A stretch of 64,000 nucleotides of DNA. Source: Dioscorea cayenensis subsp. rotundata (lineage: Eukaryota; Streptophyta; Magnoliopsida; Dioscoreales; Dioscoreaceae). The DNA is taken from NCBI RefSeq assembly GCF_009730915.1, contig NC_052479.1, forward strand, positions 20,362,027 to 20,426,026. The letters are read 5' to 3'. This document shows, in pieces, positions 11,621 through 21,740 of this stretch. Each line of letters begins with the position of its first letter. Within the stretch, counting starts at the first letter, position 1. The position numbers were made by a program, and so were the translations under genes. The notes beneath the pieces were generated by a model. It saw only the letters and a list, made by a program, of their open reading frames with translations. It had not been told where the DNA came from and made no database searches.

Positions 11621-14366
11621 TGAAATAAGGAGAGAAACTAAGCAAATGCCATGCCCGGCCGGAAGAAGCCAACCATTCTCATGTCAATGGACTTAAAACA
11701 AATACAGCCCATGGCTAAGAGCAATTAGTGGAGTTCGATGAATCAAATTGACGAGTATGCCATGAAAGCACTACCTATCCATCAATAACCTGAGATCATG
11801 ACAGCTCATGCCATTTCCAATGCACGGGATTCTCCATGTTGGCATGATGTCGGGCAAAAGATCAAGGCTTTGGAACATGGTAACAATTTTTAAAGGCAAA
11901 CATGTGAATTAGGGACCTACAACGCAAAAAAACATGCACCTCCATTACTTCTATCCACATGTGAGCCCCACCCTTAATCAAATCCTAGCCATTCCTTTAA
12001 TCTTTTTAATCCTAGCTGTTGGTTTTACTTTTTAATCTTTAGCCATTGATTTTGTTTTTTTTTAGTTTCAAAACCCTAGCCTTCTTTTCACCTTCTTCGG
12101 TTTTAGATCACCGTTTAGGGGAAAAAAAGAGAGACTTGCCTCATCTCTTTTCTCTCCCTTTTTGTGGGTGGTGTCTGCTGACGATGACGAGAGAAGGGTC
12201 TCGTCGTCCACGGTTTAGTTTCATCTGTTATTGTTGAGGTAAGGCACTGAGTTATTTTTGTTTTTGCTCTTTCTTATGCTTGTTTGTGACGTGTTACTAG
12301 TTAGGGTTAGGGTTTAATGAGAATTGATTTGATTTTAATTTGAGGATAAAAATTTAGAAAGTTCCTGTTAGCATAATAGAGATCCCTAATTTATTTGGAA
12401 GATTTAGAGACAGAATTTGGAAGATATCATAATAGACAAATTGTATATAAACGTCTTGTTTAGCTTTCTGCCAAATTTCAGAATTTTTGGAATACTATCC
12501 TGCAAATTATAAATTTTTAGACGCAGGTGACGCGGACAGGATTTCTGTTCAGCCCTTGAACAGTTTTTGATTATTTTCATAATTGTAAGTTCTGTTTTAG
12601 ATTTATATTTATATAATAAAGTTATATAGGACGATGTTATCTTTGACTCTGCAAAATTTTAGAATTTTTAGCCATGTAAATTGTGAGATATGATCAGATA
12701 TCTATAGGTGTGCTCAATACTATTTTTGCAGAGAACATAAAGATTGCTTAGACAATTTGATAGTCTTGTATATGGAATTTGGAGAAGAGTAATATAAAAA
12801 TTATATAGTTTGATGTTTTATATAAATACCTAAAAATTTCAGATTTTTATGCACATGTAGTTTGTGAGATATAGCCCTATTGGTATAAGTGTCTCGGATG
12901 ATATTTTCTGCAGATAGCTCGAAGAATTATGGTCATTTTTGATGATCATGAAGATTGGAATTGGATAAGGTAAAAATAGGAAAGTTGTTCATTTCTGAGT
13001 TATCTGATTGTCAGTAAGATTGTATTACTTTTTGGAGTTGTAGGTTGAGAGATATACGTATTTTAAAAGTATTGGTCTGAATTATAAGTTTGCAGAAATA
13101 GTTGGAGATTCCATTGAATGTTATAAATTGAGTAATACTCTAAATTATGTAAATTATGGATATGTCATAGTGTTAGGTGTCTATTTTTCCCAGAATTTTA
13201 AAATTTGTGATTTGGAAAAGTGTAGGTGAAGTTATGAGGGTTTTAGTACTCATTGATCATGTTGGAATTATTGTTATGGCTTTTAGAGTGTGTAATTACT
13301 ATTGTACCCTCACAATAAGCAATATTTGGGAGTGTAGAATAATAGTTTGAACTTTTTGCATTTGTACCCTTCTAAAAATCTTTTTTTAATACTATTGCTT
13401 GTTAGCCTCGATTTTGTTATTGAAAGCTAATAGGATCTCTTCCCAAATATAGGAGATGCCAAAAGTATATGGTTTCGGAGTATTTTTGGGCATTAATCAG
13501 GTAAGTATCCCACATATAAATCCTATTATATGTATATACTTTAGTTTTCTGAACATCTGAAAATTTTGAGAAAAATACGAATTTTATTTATTTATTTAAA
13601 TTTGGATTACTTAATTTTTGAATTTCTGATACTTATTTACTTTCTGATTAATTACTATTGTGTTTTTTTTATTATATGTTCATGTTTGGATTCAATTAAC
13701 TGGTTTATTTTGATAGGATAAAAATGGAATCACGTTACTGCAAATTACTTGCATTTTGCCCAGTATCAATTTTGATAGTTTATTGTTTTGTGAACATGAA
13801 ATATTTTTGACATGATGTCAGTAGTCCCCAAACTAACTTTTGCAATAACCCTGTCACTGGGGTTAAACATTGATCGTGTTGACATGTACTCTGATATAGA
13901 AACTATAGTTTCCACCGCTTTCCCGTCGAGTGAAGAATAACGGCCTCTGATAAATCAGGCTCGGGTCACTGAGGGTAAAAATATGAGTTATGATAATTCT
14001 GGCTCGGGTTACCGAGGGTAAATATATGAGTTCTATTCTTTTGTTTTGGCAATAGTTGTTTGGGGGACCTATATGCTCGGTTTTTGACATCTGTGTTTAT
14101 TTGAAATGAATTTGATTCTGATTTCGATTTTTGATAAAAATATGAACTTTTTGTAATTGATCCCTATATTTTTAGTGGGTGCTTACTGGGCTGTCAAGCT
14201 CATAATCTGTTGTTTTAATTTTTTTTCAGATCTGGAGTTTAATAGCTCACCGCTTTGAGAATCAGTTTTGGAGGCCTTGCACGCCTACTGGGTCTCGGCC
14301 TTGTAGGTGTCGCGGCCCGTTTGTCAGCGTCACCAAGATGTCAGTGAGTCCGGGTTGAGCGTGACA
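11621..14366 (+). mobile_element. Candidate solo LTR (Ty3/Gypsy, Tekay-like)
   Basis: A 2.75 kb non-coding unit starts TG at 11621 and ends GTGACA at 14366, bounded on both sides by CCATAG (11615-11620 and 14367-14372). Inside are features common in long chromovirus-type LTRs: 'aaaaccctagcc' and a T/C-rich promoter-proximal block near 12050-12150, and 'gggtgcttactgggctgtcaagctcat' near 14170 leading to a poly-T and CAG. There are no internal genes. The 6 bp repeat is longer than the usual 5 bp duplication, so exact ends are tentative. Confidence 0.45.
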
Positions 14367-14372
14367 CCATAG

Positions 14373-14880
14373 CCCAAAATGTAGTAGAGAATATACAAAT
14401 ATATCTAGGCATAGGCTAGTTTTACGAGATAGATGGTTTTTCCCCAAGTGAGTAGAGCAAGGCCGTGAGAAACTCTTATACATGTGCAATGGCCCTCCTA
14501 GGGAGTCCAAGGGCGGAGGGGACGGAGGGGCACTGCCCCTATCACCAGCAGGTCAATAGACCCTCCCGCCCCCTCGCCACTCTCCCCATCCATGCCTCAA
14601 CCTCCACTCTCCTCCTCCCCCGTGTTTCTCCACTATTTTCACCTTTCTCCGTTCTTTACCTAGTTGCCTCTTATTCTCCGTCTGCCCATGATTTCACAGG
14701 GTCATGTGAAAAGTAAAAGGCGTTGAAACTTTATCTAATTGAGTAAAAAAATAATTTATTAAATTAATTTATTAAAAATATAAAAAGTAAAAATTATATA
14801 GTTTTGGATTATGATAATAACTGATTTTTATAATATTTATTACATATGGTTGAATTTCTTATCGTAATCATCATTTGTTG
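14373..14880. other. Intergenic; no gene seen
   Basis: Contains a GC-rich patch (14505-14600, 'gggcggaggggacggaggggcac') followed by AT-rich DNA. It resembles an element edge but has no identified partner end. The short open frames here have no recognisable motif. Confidence 0.4.
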
Positions 14881-15430
14881 TACCTAATCATTAAAGAATG
14901 ATTTAATTAGCCAAATTTCATCTCCATTCTCCAAATCTTTATTTAACCATTTGTATGGTGTTTTCATGTGCAACACTATCGCTACTGTTTTCCTTTGGAT
15001 AGATGATTGATAAATTTGTAATACCTTTTCATTGCTTGAGAGATTTTACAGCATTTTATTTTATTTTTTCAAGCCCCGAAAGTAAAATCAATTCCGCGAA
15101 ATAAAAGTCAAACAGATTGGGCCGTGCATAATTTTGTATGAAGCTTAATAGATATACCATTGTTAGATGAAAATATTTACAAACATATAGTACAACAAAA
15201 TCATTTTACTGTTTCATATATAGATTTAGTTCCAGTGGCAGGACTACAGGCACACATATAATTTTGTATGAAGCTTAATAGATATACCATTGTTAGATGA
15301 AAATATTTACAAACATATAGTACAGCAAAATCATTTTACTGTTTTATATATAGATTTAGTTCCAGTGGCAGGACTACAAGCACACATATAACAATGTCAC
15401 ATCGTCATTCATTCATTCTTTCCTTGTATT
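14881..15430. other. Distal flank of NLR A, paralogous to 26905-27330
   Basis: 'tctccattctccaaatctttatttaaccattt' (split match), 'ggatagatgat...aaattt' and 'agatgaaaatatt' occur in the same order in both segments. A and B therefore share at least four collinear blocks downstream of the LRR, separated by insertions private to A. Confidence 0.7.
15131..15390. repeat. Tandem duplication, 2 x 130 bp
   Basis: Two nearly identical copies, 15131-15260 and 15261-15390, both starting attttgtatgaagcttaata and ending cacacatata. They differ at only a few bases (for example tacaacaaa versus tacagcaaa). The paralogous segment at about 27140-27280 has a single copy, so the duplication is private to A and recent. 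Confidence 0.95.
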
Positions 15431-15661
15431 GGAAACATATACAACACATGTTAAACATATTAAAAATCAAAACTATTGAAAGTGTATATATATAACACAT
15501 GTTAAATATCTAAACTTGTATTGGAAAGTAACAAAGAGCCAAACCATTCTCCAAACCGTGACACAACAGTGGGAACCCACAAAAATAATCAGTAAGGTCA
15601 GGGAGCTGCTAGTCTAAAGGCATCATTGATGTCATTCATTGATGAAAGGAATCCATTTATG

Positions 15662-15898
15662 TGACGTTTGGTTCACGGAGTTGGTGGGAATGGAAAAACG
15701 AATGCATTTAGATTCGGATTATCATTACTAAGGAATGTGAATACACACAAATCTTGATGCTAACACCATCTCATATGAATGGGAATTGAATTCTAGGTCT
15801 TTAGAATTGAATAATGGTCTCCATTACACCTAAATCTGAGAGTAATGGAGTGGAATGGAAGAGATTTGACATATATACACTCATCCCAATTTTGTATA

Positions 15899-15964
<66 letters not shown>

Positions 15965-16318
15965 TATTCAATATAAATATTTAATTATAGTCATTAAAAA
16001 TAAAAAAATATATCTAATTATTTCGAAACAAAAGTAGTTTCATTGTTTCATTATTTATACATTAAATATTTATTTAAAATACCTAATTGTACTAATTAAA
16101 ATTAAAAAAATAATTTGTAGTGAATTATTTAATTAATATGGTAAATATTTTTACAAATTAAAAAAATTTGTCATAAAAATTTTCAATATTATTTATTTAC
16201 CCTAAGGGCAAAAATAAAGTAGCATTACCACATCTTTTTCTTTTTCTCACTTCCAATGAATTTTATTTCAACCAAACATAATTTTCATTACCATTACACA
16301 ATCCAAACACACAAGTAG
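15662..16318. mobile_element. Possible MITE with (TAA)n interior
   Basis: The left edge gtttggttcacggagttggtg and the reverse complement of the right edge (tgtttggattgtgtaatgg) are loosely alike, as in common plant MITEs of the 'TTTGGTT...GGAATGG' type. A (TAA)n tract of about 64 bp occupies 15899-15963. The right part (from about 16020) is also present in the paralogous C flank at 51040-51380, so the boundaries may instead reflect the duplication. Low confidence. Confidence 0.3.
15899..15963. repeat. (TAA)n microsatellite
   Basis: About 21 uninterrupted TAA units. Confidence 0.98.
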
Positions 16319-17180
16319 GAATAGGAATACAAATAAAAAATAGTATTTGGTTGGAAGTTGTGCCATTGGAAGAGAAAAGTAAATAAAAGAAATATAGAAA
16401 AATTACCTTAATGCCCTTAATACTAATAAATAATTTATATATATAAAATAATGAGTAATATTCCATGATAATTTTATTATTTATAAAATATTTAAATATC
16501 ATTATTCAAAATAATTATTATGATTAAACATTTAAATTGAATATCTCTTTCATAATTATTAGTTTTAATTATTTTAGTTAATTATTTAAATTAAAGATTT
16601 GTATTTAATTAATTATCTTTGAAGGGTAAAAATGTCATTTTAATTTAATTGAATATCTCTTTCGTCATTATTAGCTTTAATTATTTTAGTCAATTAAAGA
16701 TTTTTGTTTAATTAAATGTGTAAATTAATTATTTTATTTAATTAAATATCCATTAAGGAAAAAATAGTATTTTAATTTAATTATTATAAGTAAATTTGTA
16801 TATTAAATAATTCATATTAATTATTATTTTTTAATTATTCTAACTAAATATTTAAATTAGTCAATTTATGTTAATTATTATAATTAAATATTTAAATTAA
16901 TAAAATTAGAAAGGGATATATAATGCTACGTGTCTTTCTGCTGATCAAAACAAGAATCCATGGAAAATGAAAGCAAACCACTCCAATTTGATGTTGTGAA
17001 TGACTGACTAATGAAATAAAAATCACCAATTTGATACCATTCTTCTAATTATCTATTAGTATTTAAAAAAATTTATATATTTCTTTTAAATGTTGAAACA
17101 ACATTAAAGTATCCACTGATCAATAATAATATGTTAGTAAAATTAGTTTATTTTGCATCTTTGCTAATAACTCAAATTTA
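16020..17180. other. Upstream flank of NLR B, paralogous to 51040-53390
   Basis: AT-rich non-coding DNA that is collinear with the C flank: 'acattaaatatttattta', 'acaatccaaac', 'aagggatatataatgct', 'aagaatccatggaaaatgaaagc' and 'tatccactgatca' appear in the same order. No coding feature is seen. The promoter of the ancestral NLR gene probably lay within this shared region. Confidence 0.7.
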
Positions 17181-17184
17181 GTGA

Positions 17185-17300
17185 ACTAAGGCGTAGACTA
17201 GTGGTTTCCTTATTCGTTATGTGTTTGAGAGGTTTCTGAGCTCAAAACCTCTCACCATAAGCGAAAAATAAAAAGATGCTTGTCGTCAATTTTATCAGCT
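17185..17300 (+). mobile_element. tRNA-like SINE fragment (candidate)
   Basis: The segment has a box A-like ggcgtagactagtggttt (about 17190) and, about 35 bp on, a box B-like gagctcaaaacc, the spacing of a tRNA-derived internal promoter. An A-rich stretch (gcgaaaaataaaaag) follows. The paralogous position in C carries a LINE tail instead. No clean target-site duplication was found. Confidence 0.4.
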
Positions 17301-17562
17301 CATGTTTATAGGAAAATTTTTTCCCATAGAAGAGAATCCTCACGCCAATGTTGACATTTAAGGAGATATGTATCCTTTGCTGTTCATGTTATATTATATT
17401 ATAGATGATGGCTAATAATAATCAATATTATAAGTATATTACATATAGCGGAGGAGTAGTTGTTGTTCCTCAAATATTAAAATGGTCTGCGCTACCCCAT
17501 CTTTTTCATTAACTCATAGCACCATCCTCTATTTAATTAGAGTCTCTGCAAAGAAAACCCAG

Positions 17563-17745
17563 TGGCATGTTTGATCTAATGAAGCTATGGGTTTTGCTCC
17601 AAAGAAAAACTTGATAGATTAGAAAGTGTCGTTAAAGATCTCATGGCCAAGAAGCATGGTATTGAAAGAGAGCTTAATCTCCCTCAAAACAGAGGGAAAA
17701 ACAACCCATCGATAAACTTCAGCATTACGTTCGTAAGGTAAAGCT
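17563..17745 (+). pseudogene. NLR first-exon (CC) copy, upstream of B
   Basis: DNA for the coiled-coil start of the cluster's NLRs (…LDRLESVVKDLMAKKHGIERELN…-like) is clear, with a 5' leader nearly identical to that at 54700-54960. The ATG context matches 'MFDLMKLWVLLQR' and then shifts frame. The segment ends at a cgtaag|gtaaag junction like the exon 1 donor of the other copies. A second, separate copy lies 1 kb downstream, so exon 1 was tandemly duplicated. Confidence 0.7.
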
Positions 17746-18585
17746 ATGAATAATTAAAAATGCACAAGACATGTATATGAATAATTAAAAATGTACGTTT
17801 GCACATCCAACTTGTTCTTTGTCCCTTATCAAAAAGAAGAATCCATATAAAATGGGAAGCTAACCTCTTTGATTTAATTTGTTATGAATGATTGACTAAT
17901 TTTATGAAATAAACATTTATCAATTTGAGAACGATCCTTTTCTTTAAAAAATGAGGACAATCTTCCAATTTATTAGCAATTAAAAAAAGAAATTTGTATC
18001 TTAAAAATGCTGAAACAACATTAAGTATCCACTAATCATAATATATGTTAGTAAGATTAGCTTTTGTTTTAACAAATAGGAGACAAGTGTCCGGTTTGTT
18101 AAAAGGATAAACAAGTAAAAAAGTGCACCAATTATAATGGCATACAAACCTCCTAAGAAGATTTTTGTTCTACACCACGGGAGAAATGAAACTACTATTT
18201 CTCTCATATAGGATCCACACCCATACTTAATAAACAGTATTGATAAATCATATTGTATTCAATTGTATAATACATGAACTTTTGCACTTTTATGTAATAC
18301 CATTGGCTATGAAATGGCTGACCAGTTAGCTAATTTTCATCATTGCTAATAAATCAATTTTATAAAAAAATATTATACCGATAGAGATGATACAATATAT
18401 ATTATTTATTTTGCATAGAGATGATGAACAATAATAATTAATTTATATGTATATTAAATATAGACCGAGGAGGGGTTGTTGTTGCTTAAATATTAAATGG
18501 TTTGCACCACTGCATCTTCTCCATTTTCTCAAGACATTGTCTTGTGCTTGGTTTGAGTCTTTTTCCACACACACAAGGCAGCAAC
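17746..18585. other. Duplicated exon-1 flanks; no gene
   Basis: 17746-17960 matches the start of intron 1 in C (55131-55330; 'aattgactaattttatgaaataaacatttatcaa'-type blocks). 18000-18580 repeats the upstream leader ('aagtatccactaatcat', 'gaggaggggttgttgttgc') seen at 17100-17560. The unit was therefore duplicated together with its leader. Confidence 0.6.
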
Positions 18586-18815
18586 ATGTTGGAGCTGGTG
18601 AAGCTATGTCTTGCACCTTGCTGTTCTTGCTTCCGAGTCCAGTTGTACGTGAGGACATGAGCTATGTGTTTTGCACCAAAGAGAAACTTGATAGGTTAGA
18701 AAGCGCCATGAAAGATCTCATGACCAAGAAGTATGGTATTGATAGAGGCTTAATCTCCTTGAAAACGGAGGAAAACAACCCATCGATGAACTTCAGCCGG
18801 GCTTCATAAGGTGAA
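18586..18815 (+). pseudogene. NLR pseudogene B, exon 1 (coiled-coil)
   Basis: An ATG at 18586 opens MLELVKLCLAPCCSC, then a frameshift near 18640 leads to a frame with DMSYVFCTKEKLDRLESAMK and DLMTKKYG, matching the intact exon at 56060 (MSFVFHPKEKVDDLNNAMK). It ends at a cataag|gtgaag donor. The CC domain of this family mediates signalling and self-association. Lost frame means no function here. Confidence 0.75.
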
Positions 18816-19192
18816 GCTAAATTCTATCCTTGAGGTTTTCCTCTCGTATAATACCCTAGTTGGTCCCTTTACTTTTCTCTCTCTTCCCCTCGTGTCTATC
18901 AGAAATCTCGATTAGTCCCTATACTTTTTGAGGGTGCAGCTCAGTTAAAATGTACAAACGGTCCCTTCTTTTGAAATGTGCACTTACTAGAGTGGGCACA
19001 TTTCTAAATGAAGCATGAGAAAACTAACAGTGGCACACAAAGTAGAGGACTATTCAAGCATTTCGAGTAGAAAGGACCAAAAGGAAGAGAGAAGACGAGG
19101 ACTATTTTAGATGATTATACCTTTTCCTTTCTTATTTAATACTCTCTCTTTGTTTTAAACGCGGTTCTTAATACTTGTATTTGGTCATTTTA

Positions 19193-20600
19193 GGTTTAAA
19201 CCTCCAGTACGATCGAGTACTTTTCGAAAAGTACCTTTTAGTCCCTCTACTATTTCGATTGCCTTTATAGTCCCTTTACTTGTTAAAATGTGACTTTTAA
19301 ATCCGAGACAACAGGACGTCCAGTTCTTGCAGTCTAAAGCAGCTGATGTGACCTACCAGTAGCTGTTTTATACAAATTTAATTGATGCCATCTGACGTGG
19401 CTTTTATAATAGATTAAAGATTAAAAATTGGAAAAAGTAATATTCATATATGTATCGGATCCTCAATCCCGGATCGAAACTTATAAAACCCTTCTTCTTC
19501 CCAGAGCCCCTATCCTCTCACTCATCTTCGACGATCCTCCGGCTATCTCAACCTCCATCTTCCCACCTGAGCCCGGCGATCTCCTCCAGCTATCTCAACC
19601 TCCATCTCCCCTCCCACACCGGACGTCGTCAGCCGAGCGATCAATCCCTAGTGGAAATTATTTTAGGCCCCGCTTTGGTTGTGTCCAATTTTATTGACTT
19701 GATGTAATAAAAGAATAATCTAATATAATCCAACATTCATTGTATTGACCCTACACACATATGTCCAGCTTTTATTAATGTATTACAATTGTATACAAGA
19801 CTAATTTGATGTAATCCAATATTTATTTTTATTCAATTACAATCCAATCCAAAAATTTTGATGAAATATCACTTGTGTAGACTAACCCGATGTAATACAA
19901 CTTACATATTCAATTATAACAATTATAATACAACATCAAAAACATTTCCCAAAAATAAAAAGAAGGAACAAAAGTCAAAAATCTCATTGATGTATTATAT
20001 CGACAGTATACGCGATATATCATTCTGCATACATTTCAAACTCCAAAAATTGGCAAAAGCCAAGTGACATCCAATCCAAAAATTTTGATGAAATCCAATC
20101 CAATCCAAAAACAATAGCTGTGTTAAACAATATCAAAATCCAATCCAATCCAATCCAAAAATAGGTGTGGGAGGGGGAGATGGAGGTTGAGATAGCTGGA
20201 GGATCACTCGGCTTGGGTGGGAAGATGGAGGTTGAGATATCGGAGGATCGTCGAAGATGAGTGAGAGGATAGGGCTCGGAAGAAGAAGGGTTTTATTTTA
20301 AAATTTCGGATCCGTGATCGGGATCCGAGTAACATATATGAACATACTTTTTCCAATTTTTAGATCTTTAATCTATTATGAAAAAGCCATGTCCATCGGC
20401 ATCAATTAAATTTGTACAAAAACAAAGCCACGTAGTATTCCACATCACCGCTTTTTTAGACTGCAAGAATCGAGTCTGCGTCGGATTTACAAAAAGTCAC
20501 ATTTTAACAAGTAAAAGGGACTCATAAAGGCAACGAAAACAGTAGAGGGACTAAAAGGTAACTTTCGAAAAGTATGGACTGTCATCGGAGGTTTTAAACC
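19193..20600. mobile_element. Fold-back (long inverted repeat) MULE-like element
   Basis: 19193 to about 19640 and about 20160-20600 are inverted copies of each other: ggtttaaacctcc at the left end, then 'agtccctctacta', 'cttgttaaaatgtgactttt', 'atttaattgatgcc', 'ccatcttcccacc' all recur in reverse complement on the right. The arms are about 440 bp. The flanks GTCATTTTA (19184-19192) and GCTATTTTA (20601-20609) are a 9 bp direct repeat with two mismatches, a length typical of Mutator-like elements. The loop has repeated 'aatccaatccaaa' but no transposase. It sits in intron 1 of NLR B. Confidence 0.85.
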
Positions 20601-20609
20601 GCTATTTTA

Positions 20610-21150
20610 ATCAATTTTTGTTTCTATAATTTTGAAAAATTCGATATGATGATTATATAATATCATTTTTATCATAATGTTGACTCAAGATACAATTTTA
20701 TATATGATTGATTTAGTTGTTATGTGATGCACCTTATCTAAGGTTGTGCATTGACTAGGTTGATTGATTTTGAGATGCCAACCACCACATACGGTTTTAA
20801 AATTAAATAATAATTTTTAAATATTATTTTTATTACAATGACGGGGACTAATATTTTGACTAATCCACTCCCATAAAAAAAAATTTAAAATAAAAATAAT
20901 GAACTTTAAATTGGCTAGTTTACACAATTAGTTACCACATAAAGAATAATTTTTAGCTCAGGGGAGTAGTTGCTCCCTACTTCCTGCCTAGCACAGTTCG
21001 CTGGCGATGGTGTCTTCCGCCTCTGAGACTTCCCCTCATATTCGCTAGATTTTCTAGTACAGTGTTGTACACCCTCACTCGCTGAGAGGCTTGGTTTTCA
21101 GACTGCTTTCTTTTCCTTTTCAATAAATCATGCTTATCCACATTTATTTC
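20610..21150. other. Intron 1 of NLR B; no gene
   Basis: AT-rich except for a patch at 20950-21110 (ggggagtagttgctccctacttcctgcc … ending ttttcaataaat) that looks like the 3' tail of a transcribed element. I cannot identify it. Confidence 0.4.
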
Positions 21151-21167
21151 ATAATAATAATTTAAAA

Positions 21168-21251
21168 ATCAACATATATAAAACATTCTCCATGGGAGCA
21201 AATGAACGTTTTATTATGTAAGCGCTAGTATTGAATTATTTTTAGAAACAC

Positions 21252-21282
<31 letters not shown>

Positions 21283-21715
21283 TAGTCTCAACAATGGCTG
21301 CTAAATCAAGAGTGATCTCATAATTATCTGATAGATTTTTATGTCTTGGTTTTGCGTTTTTCAATTTGGTATAATAAGAAATGTCATTGTGTATTGGTTT
21401 GTGTTTTCAATTTGGATAATATTAATTAGTTGCCACACAAAGAATAATTATCAACATATATAAAAACATTCTCCATGGGAGAAAAATGAACTTGTTATTA
21501 TATAAGGTCGTATTGAATTATTTGGAAACGCATAATAATAATAATATAGTCAAAACATATAATAATAATAATAATAATAATAATATAGTCAAACATTTTA
21601 CTTTGGTTGCTAAATCAAGATGATTTTTTTTTCATAATTATCTTATAAATTTTTTTTTTTTTGGTTTGTGTTTTCAATTTGGTATAATAAGCAATGTCAA
21701 TGTGTATAGGTTTCA
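21168..21715. repeat. Direct duplication inside intron 1 of NLR B (about 285 bp unit)
   Basis: Copy 1 spans about 21168-21400 and copy 2 about 21451-21715. Both run 'caacatatataaaa.cattctccatggga', then an (AAT)n run, then 'tagtc', 'gctaaatcaaga', 'cataattatct' and 'tttcaatttggtataataag'. Microsatellite lengths differ between copies. Confidence 0.88.
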
Positions 21716-21740
21716 AAACATCTGAATTGGTTTTAAACAG

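Noticed and set aside
12300..12320. Telomere-like text (ttagggttagggttta)
   Set aside because: Only two to three imperfect units inside LTR-like DNA. There is no array, so it is not an interstitial telomere.
13850..14100. 75-codon minus frame as a small gene
   Set aside because: It lies in LTR-like DNA with imperfect internal repeats (ggctcgggt(c/t)ac(t/c)gaggg), no motif, and no splice support.
10787..14600. A single large DNA transposon bounded by the GC-rich patches at 10787-10830 and 14505-14545
   Set aside because: The patches are loosely complementary (ggctccgcc / ggcggagggg), but no target duplication or exact inverted ends could be found.
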